A stretch of DNA of 64,000 nt from Synanceia verrucosa (Eukaryota; Chordata; Actinopteri; Perciformes; Synanceiidae). The stretch spans positions 7,322,349-7,386,348 of the forward strand of contig CM056553.1 in NCBI GenBank assembly GCA_029721515.1. Reading direction: 5' to 3'. The position numbers and the translations under genes were made by a program. Shown here one piece after another: positions 25,264 through 37,800 of the stretch (position 1 is the stretch's first letter; every line of letters begins with the position of its first letter). The notes under the pieces are model-generated. The model saw nothing but the letters and a program-made list of their open reading frames with translations, made no database searches and had not been told where the DNA came from.

Positions 25264-28200
25264 AGTTTGGGGAAATTTAAAAAAAAAGCTGCTTTGCTTT
25301 ATCTCCCCATCACGAGACAAGGTACTGAAGTGTCTGCCAAGAAAAAAAGGTATCAAGATTTCATATTAGATGTCGGATCAAGATGGAGAGTCGTGTTGCG
25401 GGTGTTTGCCACCTGCTCTGGGACAGGCACGAGGGGGAGTGTGGGGTAAAAGTGGGGTCATGGCTGTCAGCAGGCTTTCAGTTATACAGGCCAAGTGGGA
25501 CTGCTGATATGAGGAGGACAGAAACTACAGCAATGACATGATGGGGGACACGGGGTTTATGCAGTCACACTACCACCATCTTTATTCTGCACTGCATGGC
25601 GTATAAACTGTGCGTGAAGAGGTGTGTGTGTGTGTGTGAAAACATTCCTGAAAGGAGTGAAGCTCCCACTGTGGAAAAACACCCCTATAAAAAGACAGGG
25701 ATGCCCACTTCCTTTTACCCTCAGGCATGCCAGTCCTGCCTCAAGGGAGAGGGGCCCCATAATTTATTATTTGTTCCCCTCTCGTTAAGGAAATACTTTT
25801 TCAATAGCTCTGCCTCCTTTGTATATTTTTACTGTTCTTATTTTCTCCCTTGATTCAACCCCGTCCTCTCTTATTTATTTACTTTCTAAACACCAGCTTG
25901 GTTCATTACGTCCAAGCTGCCATGAGGAGACTTTAAAAAATGACTTTTGTCCTCACTGAGGACAGTGTTTATTTGTCTCTGGCTGAACCTGAAGGGGGGA
26001 ACAGTATTTTGGGGATACCTATGTGTAGGTGACAGCTGAGCGGAGTCATACAGGCTGACCTCGAACACCATTACCTCGGGCCTTAATCAGATTCCCGTTC
26101 TGCAGATTGAAGATATGTGGAATGACGCAACCAGCTCAGAAGTCATAATTTATCAGCCTGTCCTTGCCTGCCACTCTTAATGTAAAGACATTGCTGCACC
26201 ATGTGAAGTTAATGGGATGTTATGTCCACAGCATGTGCTGTGTGAAATGGTTTCTTTCAGCACGAGCAAACCATCATGAAACATTCAGTCTCAGAGAAAA
26301 CGTTACCCAGAGGAACCAAACTCTGCTTTATTCCCAGCAGTGACTTCTTTGTTTGTTGGTGTTAGGCAGGTTTGGCTGTTTTCTCAACCCTTCTCCCCCC
26401 TCCCCCTCCATCCATCCACAGACACCATCAAGGCAAAAAAAAAGGGGGGGATGAAAAGGCCAAGCCACTGGCTGACCACTGATGCATGACTCAGCTTTGA
26501 AAATCTCCGCCTTCAAATCAAATTGTCCGACTTGAAGGAGCAGAGGTGCCACGGTCCTGCCCCGGGCCGATCAGTGTCACCAGCCAGCTTTGAGGGGTTA
26601 ATGCGCATTTTTTTCAGTTGTCAAGGACGTGAGATGAGGGCAAAGGAATACTGAGGAGCACAGAGGTCACCACACTCACAAATATCAAGTCTTTGAAATA
26701 CTAAATTGTGTTAGCCGCTGGAATTAACACATCTTTAAATCCAAACGTGAGTCATTTAATGTGATTTTGCTTTTGTAGAAACAACACAGGTTTGCTGATT
26801 TGTCTCATAAGATGAAAGAAATGTTATTTAGGGTTTGTTTTCTACTTAGTGTTACTTATTATCATTATGAATTGTCTTCTAAATTTTTTCAAATATCGTG
26901 TAGTTTCTGAACCAACATTCAGATATTCATGGTACCCAGAGGATGAATCCTGACGACTTTGATGATCTACTGCCTTTTCTGCTGAAAAAGAAAACTGATG
27001 GCAGCAACCTGTATTTTGTGCTAAATGCTAGCCCTACAGAACATGTTAGCATGCTTTGCTTTGTTGACCATGGAAATACACCTGGAGGAGCCTCCTCCTG
27101 CACCCCTTCAGGTGCTTTTGATCGCTGGGCTACGATAGGACTGGTTTGTGTTTCGTGCAGCGTTTTGTGTCGATTTATGCAACTTGGACTAATAATTATT
27201 CTCTTGTACAGCTGTCTGAATGCATGTGTGCAAAGACCACTATTACTGTATGGTGGCATCTATAAGAGCAGGATAAACAATGAAGTTGAAATTTTACTAT
27301 TCTGGTCCAGTGTATTTCCTTGATTTTTCCTGCCCAAGAGGCAGTGAAGAGAATATAAAAATAGGAAAACAACTCTGAGAGGAAGACAATTTTCATATTT
27401 ATGTCAAGGCAGAGACGGCGCAGTCTCATGAGATCACAAACACTCGATGGTTCGTTGGCTAAAAGGAGCACTGAGGGAAAATATGGTCTTCAACCTCATC
27501 TCCTCTGAGGTCTTGATTGAGTTCTGCGGCCTGGAGAAAACAGACACAGCAGCTTCCCTCCTGAGTCGGCCATGTTTCACATCAGCACAATTAAACAAGT
27601 CGCCCAGCCCTTATCCCAGACACTGAACTCAAATATTGCAGAGCCGAACTCCTCATCACCACAAGTTCACAGAGTGTGGCTAATCTTATCTGATCCGTTA
27701 TTAGCAGCATTTTTCATCTTTATGGCAGAGCTAACAAGCCTTTGAGATAGTTAATAGCTGGGAATGTTCAAATCTCACGTTGAACATGAAGATGAATGAA
27801 AGAAGGATCACTGAACATAAATCACTCTGTACTTTTATAGTGCGGGGAGCGTCTTAAGACCAAAGATTCACAAGCAGCTCTCATGAAACAGATTTTCACA
27901 CAGTATGAGGTGATCTCTCAAGCAACTAGTTTTATCCAATTTAAATCTAAAGCACAGTCTGACACTTGTTCAGAAGAAAGAACCAAAAATGATAGAGAAT
28001 AAGGAAAAGATTACAGAGGAATGTATTACCAAGTGCTTATTTCTGAAACAACAGCAGATTAGGACATTGCTTTTCAAAGGAGGAATAATGAATCACAAAG
28101 GCCTTCCGTGTAGAAACATCCAGGTGCTCATTTTGTAAGAGCTGCAGAGAAAAAAACAACTTCATTTGAACCATTTGAAAAGCAAACAGCGCCTTGCACA

Positions 28201-28704
28201 CTGGACTGTCACTTACACCTACAAGCAAAACAGCACTGTAAAAGCAAAGGGAAGGTGCAACTCTTTTATTTACCAAAAGGTCTGCTGTCAATATGTTTGT
28301 TAACAGTGAAGGGGTCAAAGGTTAAGAGCTGGTTATCAGACAAAGTTTGAGTGATGGACGAGGGGAAATGACCTCACAGAGCCGCACAACTCGTTCAACA
28401 AAGAGGGGACAAAACATTTATGAATCATATCAGTGAGTTGGTGAAGATAAAACCCACTTAAGGAAATATCCCTGCCAGACACTGAATGGACACACACTCA
28501 TCCCACAGCCCCCATCCTCCCACCTCTTTTCAGACAGCTCCATCTTTCTTGGAGTCTCTGGGTCATCTGCCAGCGACCTGTTATCAATGACCCAGCTTAG
28601 GCCTCCAGACGGCATTAATCTGTCATGATAAGTTGTGCTTAAATTGCTACATCGGTACCTTAAGCTTCATCCTAGCGCTAGTTTTGGCTTGTTTTTCATG
28701 CTTC
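20301..28704. other. Spacer upstream of the filament gene's 3' end, no gene recognised
   Basis: The longest frame here is 126 codons (+ strand 26943-27323); it has no recognisable domain and no splice context. A TTAAAGGAAGAGTTCAACATTT-like repeat remnant starts at about 21835. The (TG)n tract at 25222-25260 and a shorter (GT)n run at about 25620-25637 are the main simple repeats. Confidence 0.45.
25222..25261. repeat. (TG)n microsatellite
   Basis: About 19 uninterrupted TG dinucleotides are present. It is a likely length-polymorphic marker with possible Z-DNA character. Confidence 0.95.
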
Positions 28705-28710
28705 TTTATT
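28705..28710 (-). other. Polyadenylation signal of the filament gene
   Basis: AATAAA on the - strand, 58 nt downstream of the predicted stop (28768-28770). It supports the short terminal exon called for the intermediate-filament gene. Confidence 0.6.
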
Positions 28711-28767
28711 TTCTAATTCATGTGAGAGGGAGCATCCAGTCTGCCGGGCCGAGTTTGTGATCTCAAG

Positions 28768-28810
28768 TCACAGGTTGCACAGTCTCTCCTCCTCTTCCTC
28801 CACCAGACTC
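28768..28810 (-). CDS. Terminal exon of the filament gene (rod end and stop)
   Basis: This 43-nt exon is too short for a frame search. It follows acceptor tctctggttcag and completes the split Arg codon of AAYR, giving SLVEEEEERLCNL and TGA. It lies 2.5 kb beyond the previous exon. The match to the YRKLLEGEE consensus of filament proteins, the frame and the AATAAA 58 nt downstream support it. Confidence 0.85.
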
Positions 28811-31800
28811 CTGAACCAGAGAAATACACAAACAAACAAAGTACTGGTGACCACAGTGAAGTACTCACAGGTAGGAAGAGCAGAGCAGCTTACTGAGCTT
28901 CAAAGTTCAGTCTTAACATTGCACATCTTTAAGACTTACTAGTATTATCAATGCACCTGCAGATTGTCTCAAATTGTTCATAAATTTTATCAAGTTTGGG
29001 CTGTAAAAATGATCACAGTTTTCATCACATAGAATAATAATAAAAATATTTTATTGTTCAACCAGTGACAAATATTTTTGTATTTTTGAACTTGCAATGA
29101 GATTGTTTGGTCAGTGCAGCTGATGAAAACCTAGACTCACATTATCAGATATACATTCTTTATGATGCAGAATAAGTAAATGTTTTATGTGAAAAACTAA
29201 AACTCCTTAAACAAGCAGATTTTTTTCTTTTTAAAGATCCAGCAGACACAAAGCAACATTATCATTCATTTGAGGTCACATTTGTGTCCAATATTTAATC
29301 CTTTTTAAACTCTTCTTTTTGGTCTCCATCAACTCTTGAGGGAAATATGTGGCTCTTCGCTAAATGCTCCATTATGTTCACAAACTGTCTGTCTGCTGTT
29401 TGATGCTGGGCATGTAAAAACACAGTGGGTTTTTAAGGCTAATTCACTGAAAACAGCTGCCTCCTACATCTGGAAACGCTAGTGATGAGAGAAGTGAGAG
29501 TGAATCAAAGCTGTAAAGTTGTGAGCCAGAAAACCAAAACAATGAACTGAAAGATGCTATGAAGCTCAGCTGTGCTGAAGGTAGTCATTTCACTCACTGT
29601 TAACATAAACATATTGATTATAGCAGCTTTACGACAGGACCTGCAGTACAGTATATCATCCACTGCACTTCACTAAAGAGGATTTTGTCCCTGGCTGAGC
29701 TACTTGTTGCTGAGTCACGCAGAGGTGTGAGCAGACCACAGTGAATCACAGAGTAATATGGTTCACATTAGCAGTGAGCAAAAGCAGCGAGCCTCTGCCT
29801 AAACTGCTCTGAGATGCATTCACAGACGATAAGCCACCCGGTAATGGCAGCCTGGGGTTATTAGGGTTTGTTGTGCAGACCGTTTGTCACGACATGGAGA
29901 GAAAAAAACAGCCACCATTTTCATTTCTTATTCATTTTTTTTTAATCACAGATGACAAAACATCCGGTAAATGGGAGTTGGCATTGACTTTGTTCCCTTC
30001 CTGCACCTTGAATGTCTTTGGGACAGTCAGTCGGGTAACGAACGTGAATTAAAACTGTGGCGAATCTGGAAATGTGTGTGTAAGGTGACGGCTGACATTA
30101 ACAGGCTGGAGTGGGGAAGAGCTGGCAGAGGACCAGCACACAGCGCTGCCCTGTGAGGTCCCCTTTACCCATTCTAATGAGGCATCGTGAGGGTCTGAGC
30201 TCAGGTCTGAGCCTAGGTCTGTCACAGGACCCCCCGAAGGTCAGATGCAGTTGGACCTGCAGTTCGAGGGACCAAGAGGAAGTCTGTGGCAGCAGGACGA
30301 GGTGGTTAAAGTACGTAAGTCCACATACCAGGCGTGGACTGGTATGTGGACTGAAACGTCTTTGAGATTACACACAGGAAAGTGCATCACATTCAGGAGC
30401 TGTTTCCTGTGACCCCAGTAGGCCTGTGATGTCAGCCCTTTGTTGGCAAGAATATCTTATAATGGACAATGTGGATGTCCAGCTGTCATTGTGCTGTCAA
30501 GATGCTTTAACAACACTGGATATGTACACAGGATCTTGCGTTAGTCAGTGCTTAGTGCTTACACAGAAACGTGTTGATGTTGGGGAGAACCAGTGACAAT
30601 GGACTCGTCATTTCCTTGTGTTTTTTCATGTGATTTGCGCAGCATTTGAGCACTGAGTTGATTTAAAACTAATGACATCAGCCCAGAGATATTATGAGCC
30701 TGGGCCCAAACACTTCATTCTCCTAGACAGGTTTAAATAATGCGTGGCACCGCAGGATACGTCTGTTTTTATTTGACCCCCTACCGCAGAGACGGGAATC
30801 TACAATACACGTCAGGGAGGGCTCACATGCTTTAGATTTTAATTGCAATCAGAAACTACAGCAGTTGACTTTATGACACCTTTAACAGGAGAAGACAGAC
30901 TAATCAGTGAAACCACCTGGTGCAGTGTTGTTGTTGGCATGAACACCTCCAGCAGACCTGGCTGTCTATCTCACTAACAGTTCGACCTCACTGTCCTAAA
31001 GTCTCCTTTTCTTCTCTGGTATAGCTGTACAGTGCTGGACATGACCATTTAAAATAATAAAATGAACAAGCGCTGCATATATGCATCTATATATACACAT
31101 ATAGATGCATATATTAATATAATTATGTAAAGTCAACAATGAACATACATATAATGTTTAAGTAGAACAATATTGCAAGAGTGGTTGTTGAAATAAATAC
31201 TGAATAGATTAGTTGGGCATATTACGATTGGTGATTGCTACACTAGCGGCTAACTGGGCTCCTATAAAACATATTTGACTGTCAGTTTCAGCATATTTTA
31301 ACTTTTTCTGACCTGTAAGCAGCAATCTCCATGTCTCTGGCCATTTTCTCACTCAGCAGCTCCTTGTAGTCCTCACACTGCTCCTTCATTTGCACTTGGA
31401 AGTCGGCCTCCTGGTGCCGCATTTCATCTATAGTACGCTGAAAAACATGCATGCATGCACACACACAGCATGGTGGGATCAAATGACAGAATGAGCCCAA
31501 ACCACTGGTCCTTTAAAGCATATGATTAACGATTAATCAGTCCATTCTCAGACCTTCAACTCTGCAATTTCCTCCATGTACGCAGCCGTCTTCATCTCGA
31601 CCTCATCCTCCAGCTCCTCGTTACATTTCTCAAGCTCAGCGAGCTCCTTCTGAAGCTCTGAAATCTACAGAAATACAGATGATATACAGCACCATGATTA
31701 TTCATTCATTCAAATATACCCAGACAGAAAGTTCTGGCCACTATCTTTCAGCTCTGCTTTCTCTACTGAGAAATATATGTAGTGTTTGAGCTGCTGTTTG

Positions 31801-34800
31801 ACTTTCTTCACCAGTTTGTCGTCAACTTTGTTTCTCTGGCAGTGTGGCAATGTCCAGACTTAAGTTTATCAAATATTCAATAGCTTACCATGGGATTTTT
31901 GTGAATCCTGCTGACTCTGTGATAATTTGTCCAGTGCCTCCACATTGTTACAACTATTGGATGGGCCTCCATGAAATAATTATAAGGATAACTTAAAATA
32001 ACTTTGGTGATCTACTTTCATCAAGTGCCATCATCAGGTGAAAACAATTTGTCAAATACTTTGTTTATGACCACATACCTTAGTTTAAGACTAAACCAAG
32101 ACACACTAAACATACCTGCTTAGCATCAACATGATAGAATTGTCATGTTTCTATAGAAACAGGGATCATAAGAGCATTTTTGTTTGTAAAACCAAAACAA
32201 TGAGCTAAAAGAAAGTAAATGCTTATCTGTGGGTTGGTCACAAAGAGGAATCGTATTACAGTTTTTTGGGTATTTTTGAAATAAAATAGTTTAAAATTTA
32301 GGTCTAAAAAAAAGGTTCCTTTATTTCTACCACAGACTAAAGCTGGAGCATCCCTGCCCCCCCCCCCCGTCTGAAGCTGTGGTGTCGTGCCATGAGTAAT
32401 TACACCAATCACAGAAGTTCAACAATTAGCCGTCACAGCCAGATGGGGATCCAGGCAGTCGTGCTCATCTTTCAGCGAGATCATGTGAGCAGAGGAAGAC
32501 CTGAGTTACAACTCACAGGCTGATGACGACTCTCAACCCTGCTCGAGTCACTGACCGCCACACTCCTCCGCTTCCCTGCCGTGATGAGTGCGCTCTGGGC
32601 CATGTGCTTATGCGAGTAGTGGAGTACGACCCCATCAGTGCCTGCTCTATTATATACATTTCTGCGTCAGGGCTGATTTCACTGCAATCTGTTTGTTTGG
32701 CCATGTTGTGTCTCAGTGAGAAACCAGACCCGAGGCATCCATCACAGACGAGAGAGGAAACAGAGCAGATCAAGCCGTGCTGTTCATCCGTCAGGCTGGA
32801 TTGAGCAGAGCTGGGGATTGTGTGCGGCATATTAGAGGAAAGTAGATGATGCTGGGAGAGCTCTACTGTGGTTACAGAGGCTCGCTGTTTATTTAAAGAG
32901 CTGGATGTAGAGCTAAAGCCACGGTAATGAGAACCAAACCACCGTGTTGGTTACAGATGTGGTTAGGTGTCAGCTGTGGTCTGACCACTGATGGATGTTA
33001 AGGAGGCCAATGTGAAGGACGAGGAGGTAGTTTCTGGAGTCACCTGGTGATTTTGCTTGAGTCAGAATTTCCTGTGTCGTCTATTTGTTGACATCTCACT
33101 TTGCTTTTCATTCAAAGCCCCCTTGCTTTCATTTTTTTCTGCTAGTTGGATGAGAAATATCCGATGAAAGTTTATTTCCTCTCCGTCAGTGTGTGCATGT
33201 TAAGACGTTTACGATGCTGCAGGCGCTCTGAACGACTGTACTTAATGACTGAGGATATGAAAGGCGATAAATCCTGTCTGAGCTGAAGCCGAGCCCTTCA
33301 CATCTCCCGCTGAAAGTGTCCGCAGAGTAAACACTCTGGTCAGCAGGATCTCCCACACTGTAGCTCTGCTGTCACTCAGCTGCTCTCCACTCCCTTCGCC
33401 CGCTGTGGGAAACCATTCATTTTAACCATTATGTTTGATTTAGGAGCTGATGGCCGACGCAGAGCTGGTTGTGGGTTGTAAGGCTCCTCTTTTCTTTGTC
33501 AGTTAAGAGGTGGGAAATGTGTTATGGAAAGATCTAAATCAGTGGGCACTAACTTAAAGATTTAAATGATGTGTAAATGTGAGACTTAAAGGGTCAGTTC
33601 ATCCCCAAAGAAACAGATGTTTGGTAACAATTAACGAGTTTTGGTTTCATTTGCAGATGTTTTCACTACAACAATTTCATGTGGAATATTTCTTAAAGCA
33701 GTAGTTATCTTTTAACCTTTTTCACATTCTTCCGAAAAGCCAAAGGGGAAGATATGAAGCTACCAGTAGAAGCCAGTTTACATAGTATAGAATAAAAACA
33801 GCAAACGATCTAATGGCACGGCCAAAACATCAGAAATTACATGAAAAGAAAAAGAAAATATCAGGCAGATAACCCTTTCAAAAAACTACAATTTGCAGTT
33901 TTCCACTCCCTGTAACGTACAGAACAGATAACACTGTATCATGTGTTATTTAAGATGTGTTTGTAAGCTGTTTTTTTACGTCTGGATTGAGCCAGAATAG
34001 CTGTTTCCTGTCTTTGTGCTAAGCTAACTAGCTGCTTGCTATAGCTTTGTACTTAGCTTTAGTGGTAGCGATCTTCTTATCCAACTGTCTGTCATAATTA
34101 ACATTTAACATAGAGGTCTGTGGAGGTGTGTGTGACATAAATCAGAGACAGTTATTTCAAAGTTTTGGCAAGTAAGGCCAAAACCTAAATCTGCCCTTTT
34201 GTGTGATTTAGGTAAACAGAGCCTTTGAAAAGTGATGAAAAAAGTGATCAAGCAGCAGTGAGTCCACTCACCAGCATCTTTATCTTTGACAAATCTCCAG
34301 CTCTTCCCACTTCCAGTTGTTTTCCATCAGCACGGCGAACCACAGCGGAGGAGGCCGCACCGCACTCGTACTGCAAAGACAGAAGAAAAGGAAAAAAGTG
34401 TAGTTGAAAAAGCTCTGACCTTTCAGTTTGAGTCTGCAAAGGCACAGGACCGTGGAGGATAGTGCTTTCTGCCCTCTGACGGAGGAGCAGGGAGCAATCA
34501 GAGCCTCTCGTACCAGCTGATGGTTAAACCTCTCCTCCTGTCCACTGCATTCTTGATTAGATGGAACAAATGCAGCAGAAACGAGCAACATGAGGGTGCA
34601 CAGGTGTGTGGGAGTCAGCCAGCAATCACCATTACTGTTCAAATCCAATAGCAATCATTTTTAGCATCGAGACAATTGCGTCTCGTAATCGAGGCCAGAC
34701 ACAGACAAGACGGTGTCCAGCTGGCGAGGGAAGAGGCCGAGTGGGAAGGAGAGAATAGACGGGGTTTAGGGGAATAAGAAACAACGCATCTAGACAGACA

Positions 34801-37800
34801 TATAAATATATAAATATGCTAGATATACCTCAGCCATGCCTCTAAATGAAGGACAAACACACACACACACACACCAGCATCCCCTCCAGTACTGCTGAGG
34901 ACCATGGGAAGGCGGCCAACAGTCTGATTACAGCCCTGACCTCTGAACCGGGCAGACATCCTCGCCCAGAGGGGGTCAGACCCACCGGAGCTGTAGTCTG
35001 ACCCCAATGCAGCACGTCTCCACTTGTAACACACACACAGACACACACAGGTAGTCAAAGGCATTGTGTTGGGGTGCAGTCCTGCACCTCGGACTCTCAA
35101 GTTCTTCCCCGGTGTTGTGTTAAGAGGAAAAGAAAAACAAGTGGGGGTATCGCAGTGTGATTTGTGAAAGCTGAGATTTACAGCTGGACCTGGCTGGACT
35201 CAGAGGGAGAGAGAGGAGGTGATCAGTGGTCAGCAGGAGGATGAAGAGGGTTGTCAGCAGTGGAAGAAATACTCAGATACTTCAACTGAAGTACAAGTTA
35301 AACTTAAAAAAAGTAGTAGTAGTAGTAAAAGTATAGGGGTCGGCAACCTCCAAAGGGTCACAAGATTAATCTGAGGGGTCATGAGATGATTAATGAGAGA
35401 GGACAAAAAATGTATAGCTATTTTTTTTTTAACTTTTCTCAAGTCTTTGATTTTTCATGAAATCTTGTTCTATTTTAATGACTGTGGTGCCATATGAAAG
35501 GTTTGGAGGGTTTTCACTCTTTGGTGCAACTCACAAGTCATAGAATGAGTTTCCTCGCACCAGTTTAAATGCATATTTAGAGTTTTCCGCTCACTGTATC
35601 TGAAAAAAAAACACTAGAAATGTTGATGAAACATGATAATCTTGTAAAATACATTGTTAAAGTCAGTCCCATCGTAACTTGAAAAGCAGTCATACAGCTG
35701 TCACATACCATACATCACTCCAAAGTAGTGGAGTATGATGACATGGAGGCATTCAAGTTAAGTACAAATATCTTAAAAGTGTACTTGAGTCAGTGAGTTT
35801 GTATTGATAGGTATGAGATGTGACCATTTATGTGCAGGTAAGTGAGTTATTGAGAAGCCAGGAACTGCCTCGTTAGCATTCAACAGTTGCTCATAGATGC
35901 TACTGTAAAGCATCTGACACAAAGAAGCTTACACTTCCTGACATGTTTATGTGTTTCATGTTACAGTGTATTGTACCTGGAGTCCCTCAGCCAGCTGGCA
36001 GTAGTACTCCTTTACATCCAGGGCCCGAGTGATGTCAGGGCTGCCAAACGCTGCCGCCGCTCCTGCACTCCCTTCAGCTGGCTCCAGCAGACCCTCCACG
36101 GCCTACAATAATATTTTGAATGCTAGTTAAAATAAGTCAGCATCTCCTGCAAAATTTACCTATAAAGTGTCAAAACTAGAAGTACTTGTTATGCACTTAT
36201 ACAGTAAAAGTAACATTTTACTGTTGTAGTTTTCGAGGTGGAGTTAATTTGATGAGTTTTAGACACTGAACTTATCTGCAGCTTCCTATATGTAGTCTCT
36301 GAAGTATAAACACATCATCTGTTGGAGAGAAAAATTAACTGTTACAGAGCTGCAGTGGCAGTCTTAACATGTTCCTCTTTTCCCCTCATCTAGAAAGCAA
36401 CATGGCTGCTAATTTGTCAGGGGAATATGGAGTATCTGGAAGTGCTGATATCAACATCAGTTGATAAAACAAAGGGAACTTCTGTTTTCATTTGGTATTC
36501 AGCTACATTTCCCGGACTGTGAGTTATCGAGCGTGTCCCTGAGGGAGTGTGTTAAACGCCGGGTAGTCCGGCCTTGCAGAGAAAAACACAGTGTGATGGA
36601 GCTTCACTGCCTCAAGATCTGATACTGGGGTGTGTCTGTCATCTCCTGGTGAGGTGGAGAACACTGAAGAGGGTGGAGAGTACAGTGTGTGTGGATTTGA
36701 TATAGGTAATGATGTGCATTGAATATGCTTGCAAACGCCTTCCTATTTCAGAGTTTGACATTTTGGGATAGTTGCCTATTCGCTTTCTTCCCAAGACTCG
36801 AACGAGGAGAGGTCACTCTCCTATCCGTCCTTTAAATATCAGTGTTCAGACAAAGACAAGATTTTCCACCTTGTATCATTGGTGCTAAGTTGACTAATTA
36901 TTATTTCTCCTTCCTCTCCATTTGTGGACACATGGAATTTGTTGCTGAAGTTTTTAAACACATTTTTAAGTCAGTTTTCTAAAATTTGCTCCACATTCTG
37001 TGTGATGACGCAGTCAGGCTGCAGCCAGCAGATGGTTAGCTTAGCTTAGCACAGTGACAAGAAACAGGGTAACAGCTAGTCTGGTTCTGTTGAAAGGTAA
37101 AGCACAGCACCTCCAGAGCCTGCTGCTCAACATTTTGTATCTCAGTTATTCAATCTGTACAAAAGCAAAAGCACAGGACAAATTGTTGTTTATGGTGGTT
37201 TATGTGCCAACTCCCTGCAATCAGCCAAGACATGGCCCTGCAAACAAACCCTGTAAAACTGCACATTTCCATTTTTATTCTTCACTTTTTAAACTGATTA
37301 AACAAATGAGAGGAGTGGTGTTGATTTTCTCATTTAATGCTCACAAAGTAAATAAGTACTCAAATGAGCACATCAGATCAAACAAGGGCCTAATTTGGAC
37401 TTGTTGCATGTTAAACTAGATTATATAGTTTGTGTTAATCCTCTCCATATGTTTCTGTTGACAGCTGTTTTTGGCTCTTGAAGGTGACTGGGGTCATCAC
37501 AGCTGTTTGTCACCAAAGGACTGGGCATTTTTCCAGCATTCCCATCTGACCTAAGTGCTACTTTCTGGGTCATTTTCATGCCTATAAACAATTCCTGTTT
37601 CATCCCACTGCAGCTATATATCCTTTCTCCCCCTCACCGTTGTGTGCTGGGCCTCCATGTTGGCCAGCTGCTCCTCGTAGATAGCCACTTGCTCCCTCAG
37701 CGCCAAACACTCTGCCGTCACAGCATCGACTTCCTGCAAAGAAAATGAAATTAACAGAGTACAAGGCTGCAAAGAAATTCACTTGATTTCTGAAGGTGTC

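Noticed and set aside
26943..27323. 126-codon + strand open frame, the longest in the left spacer
   Set aside because: There is no recognisable domain, signal or splice context, and the composition looks like ordinary spacer; frames of this size are expected by chance in 27 kb.
30111..30365. + strand frames antisense to the filament gene's last intron
   Set aside because: Explained by chance; they include the hairpin at 30318-30352 and have no protein features.
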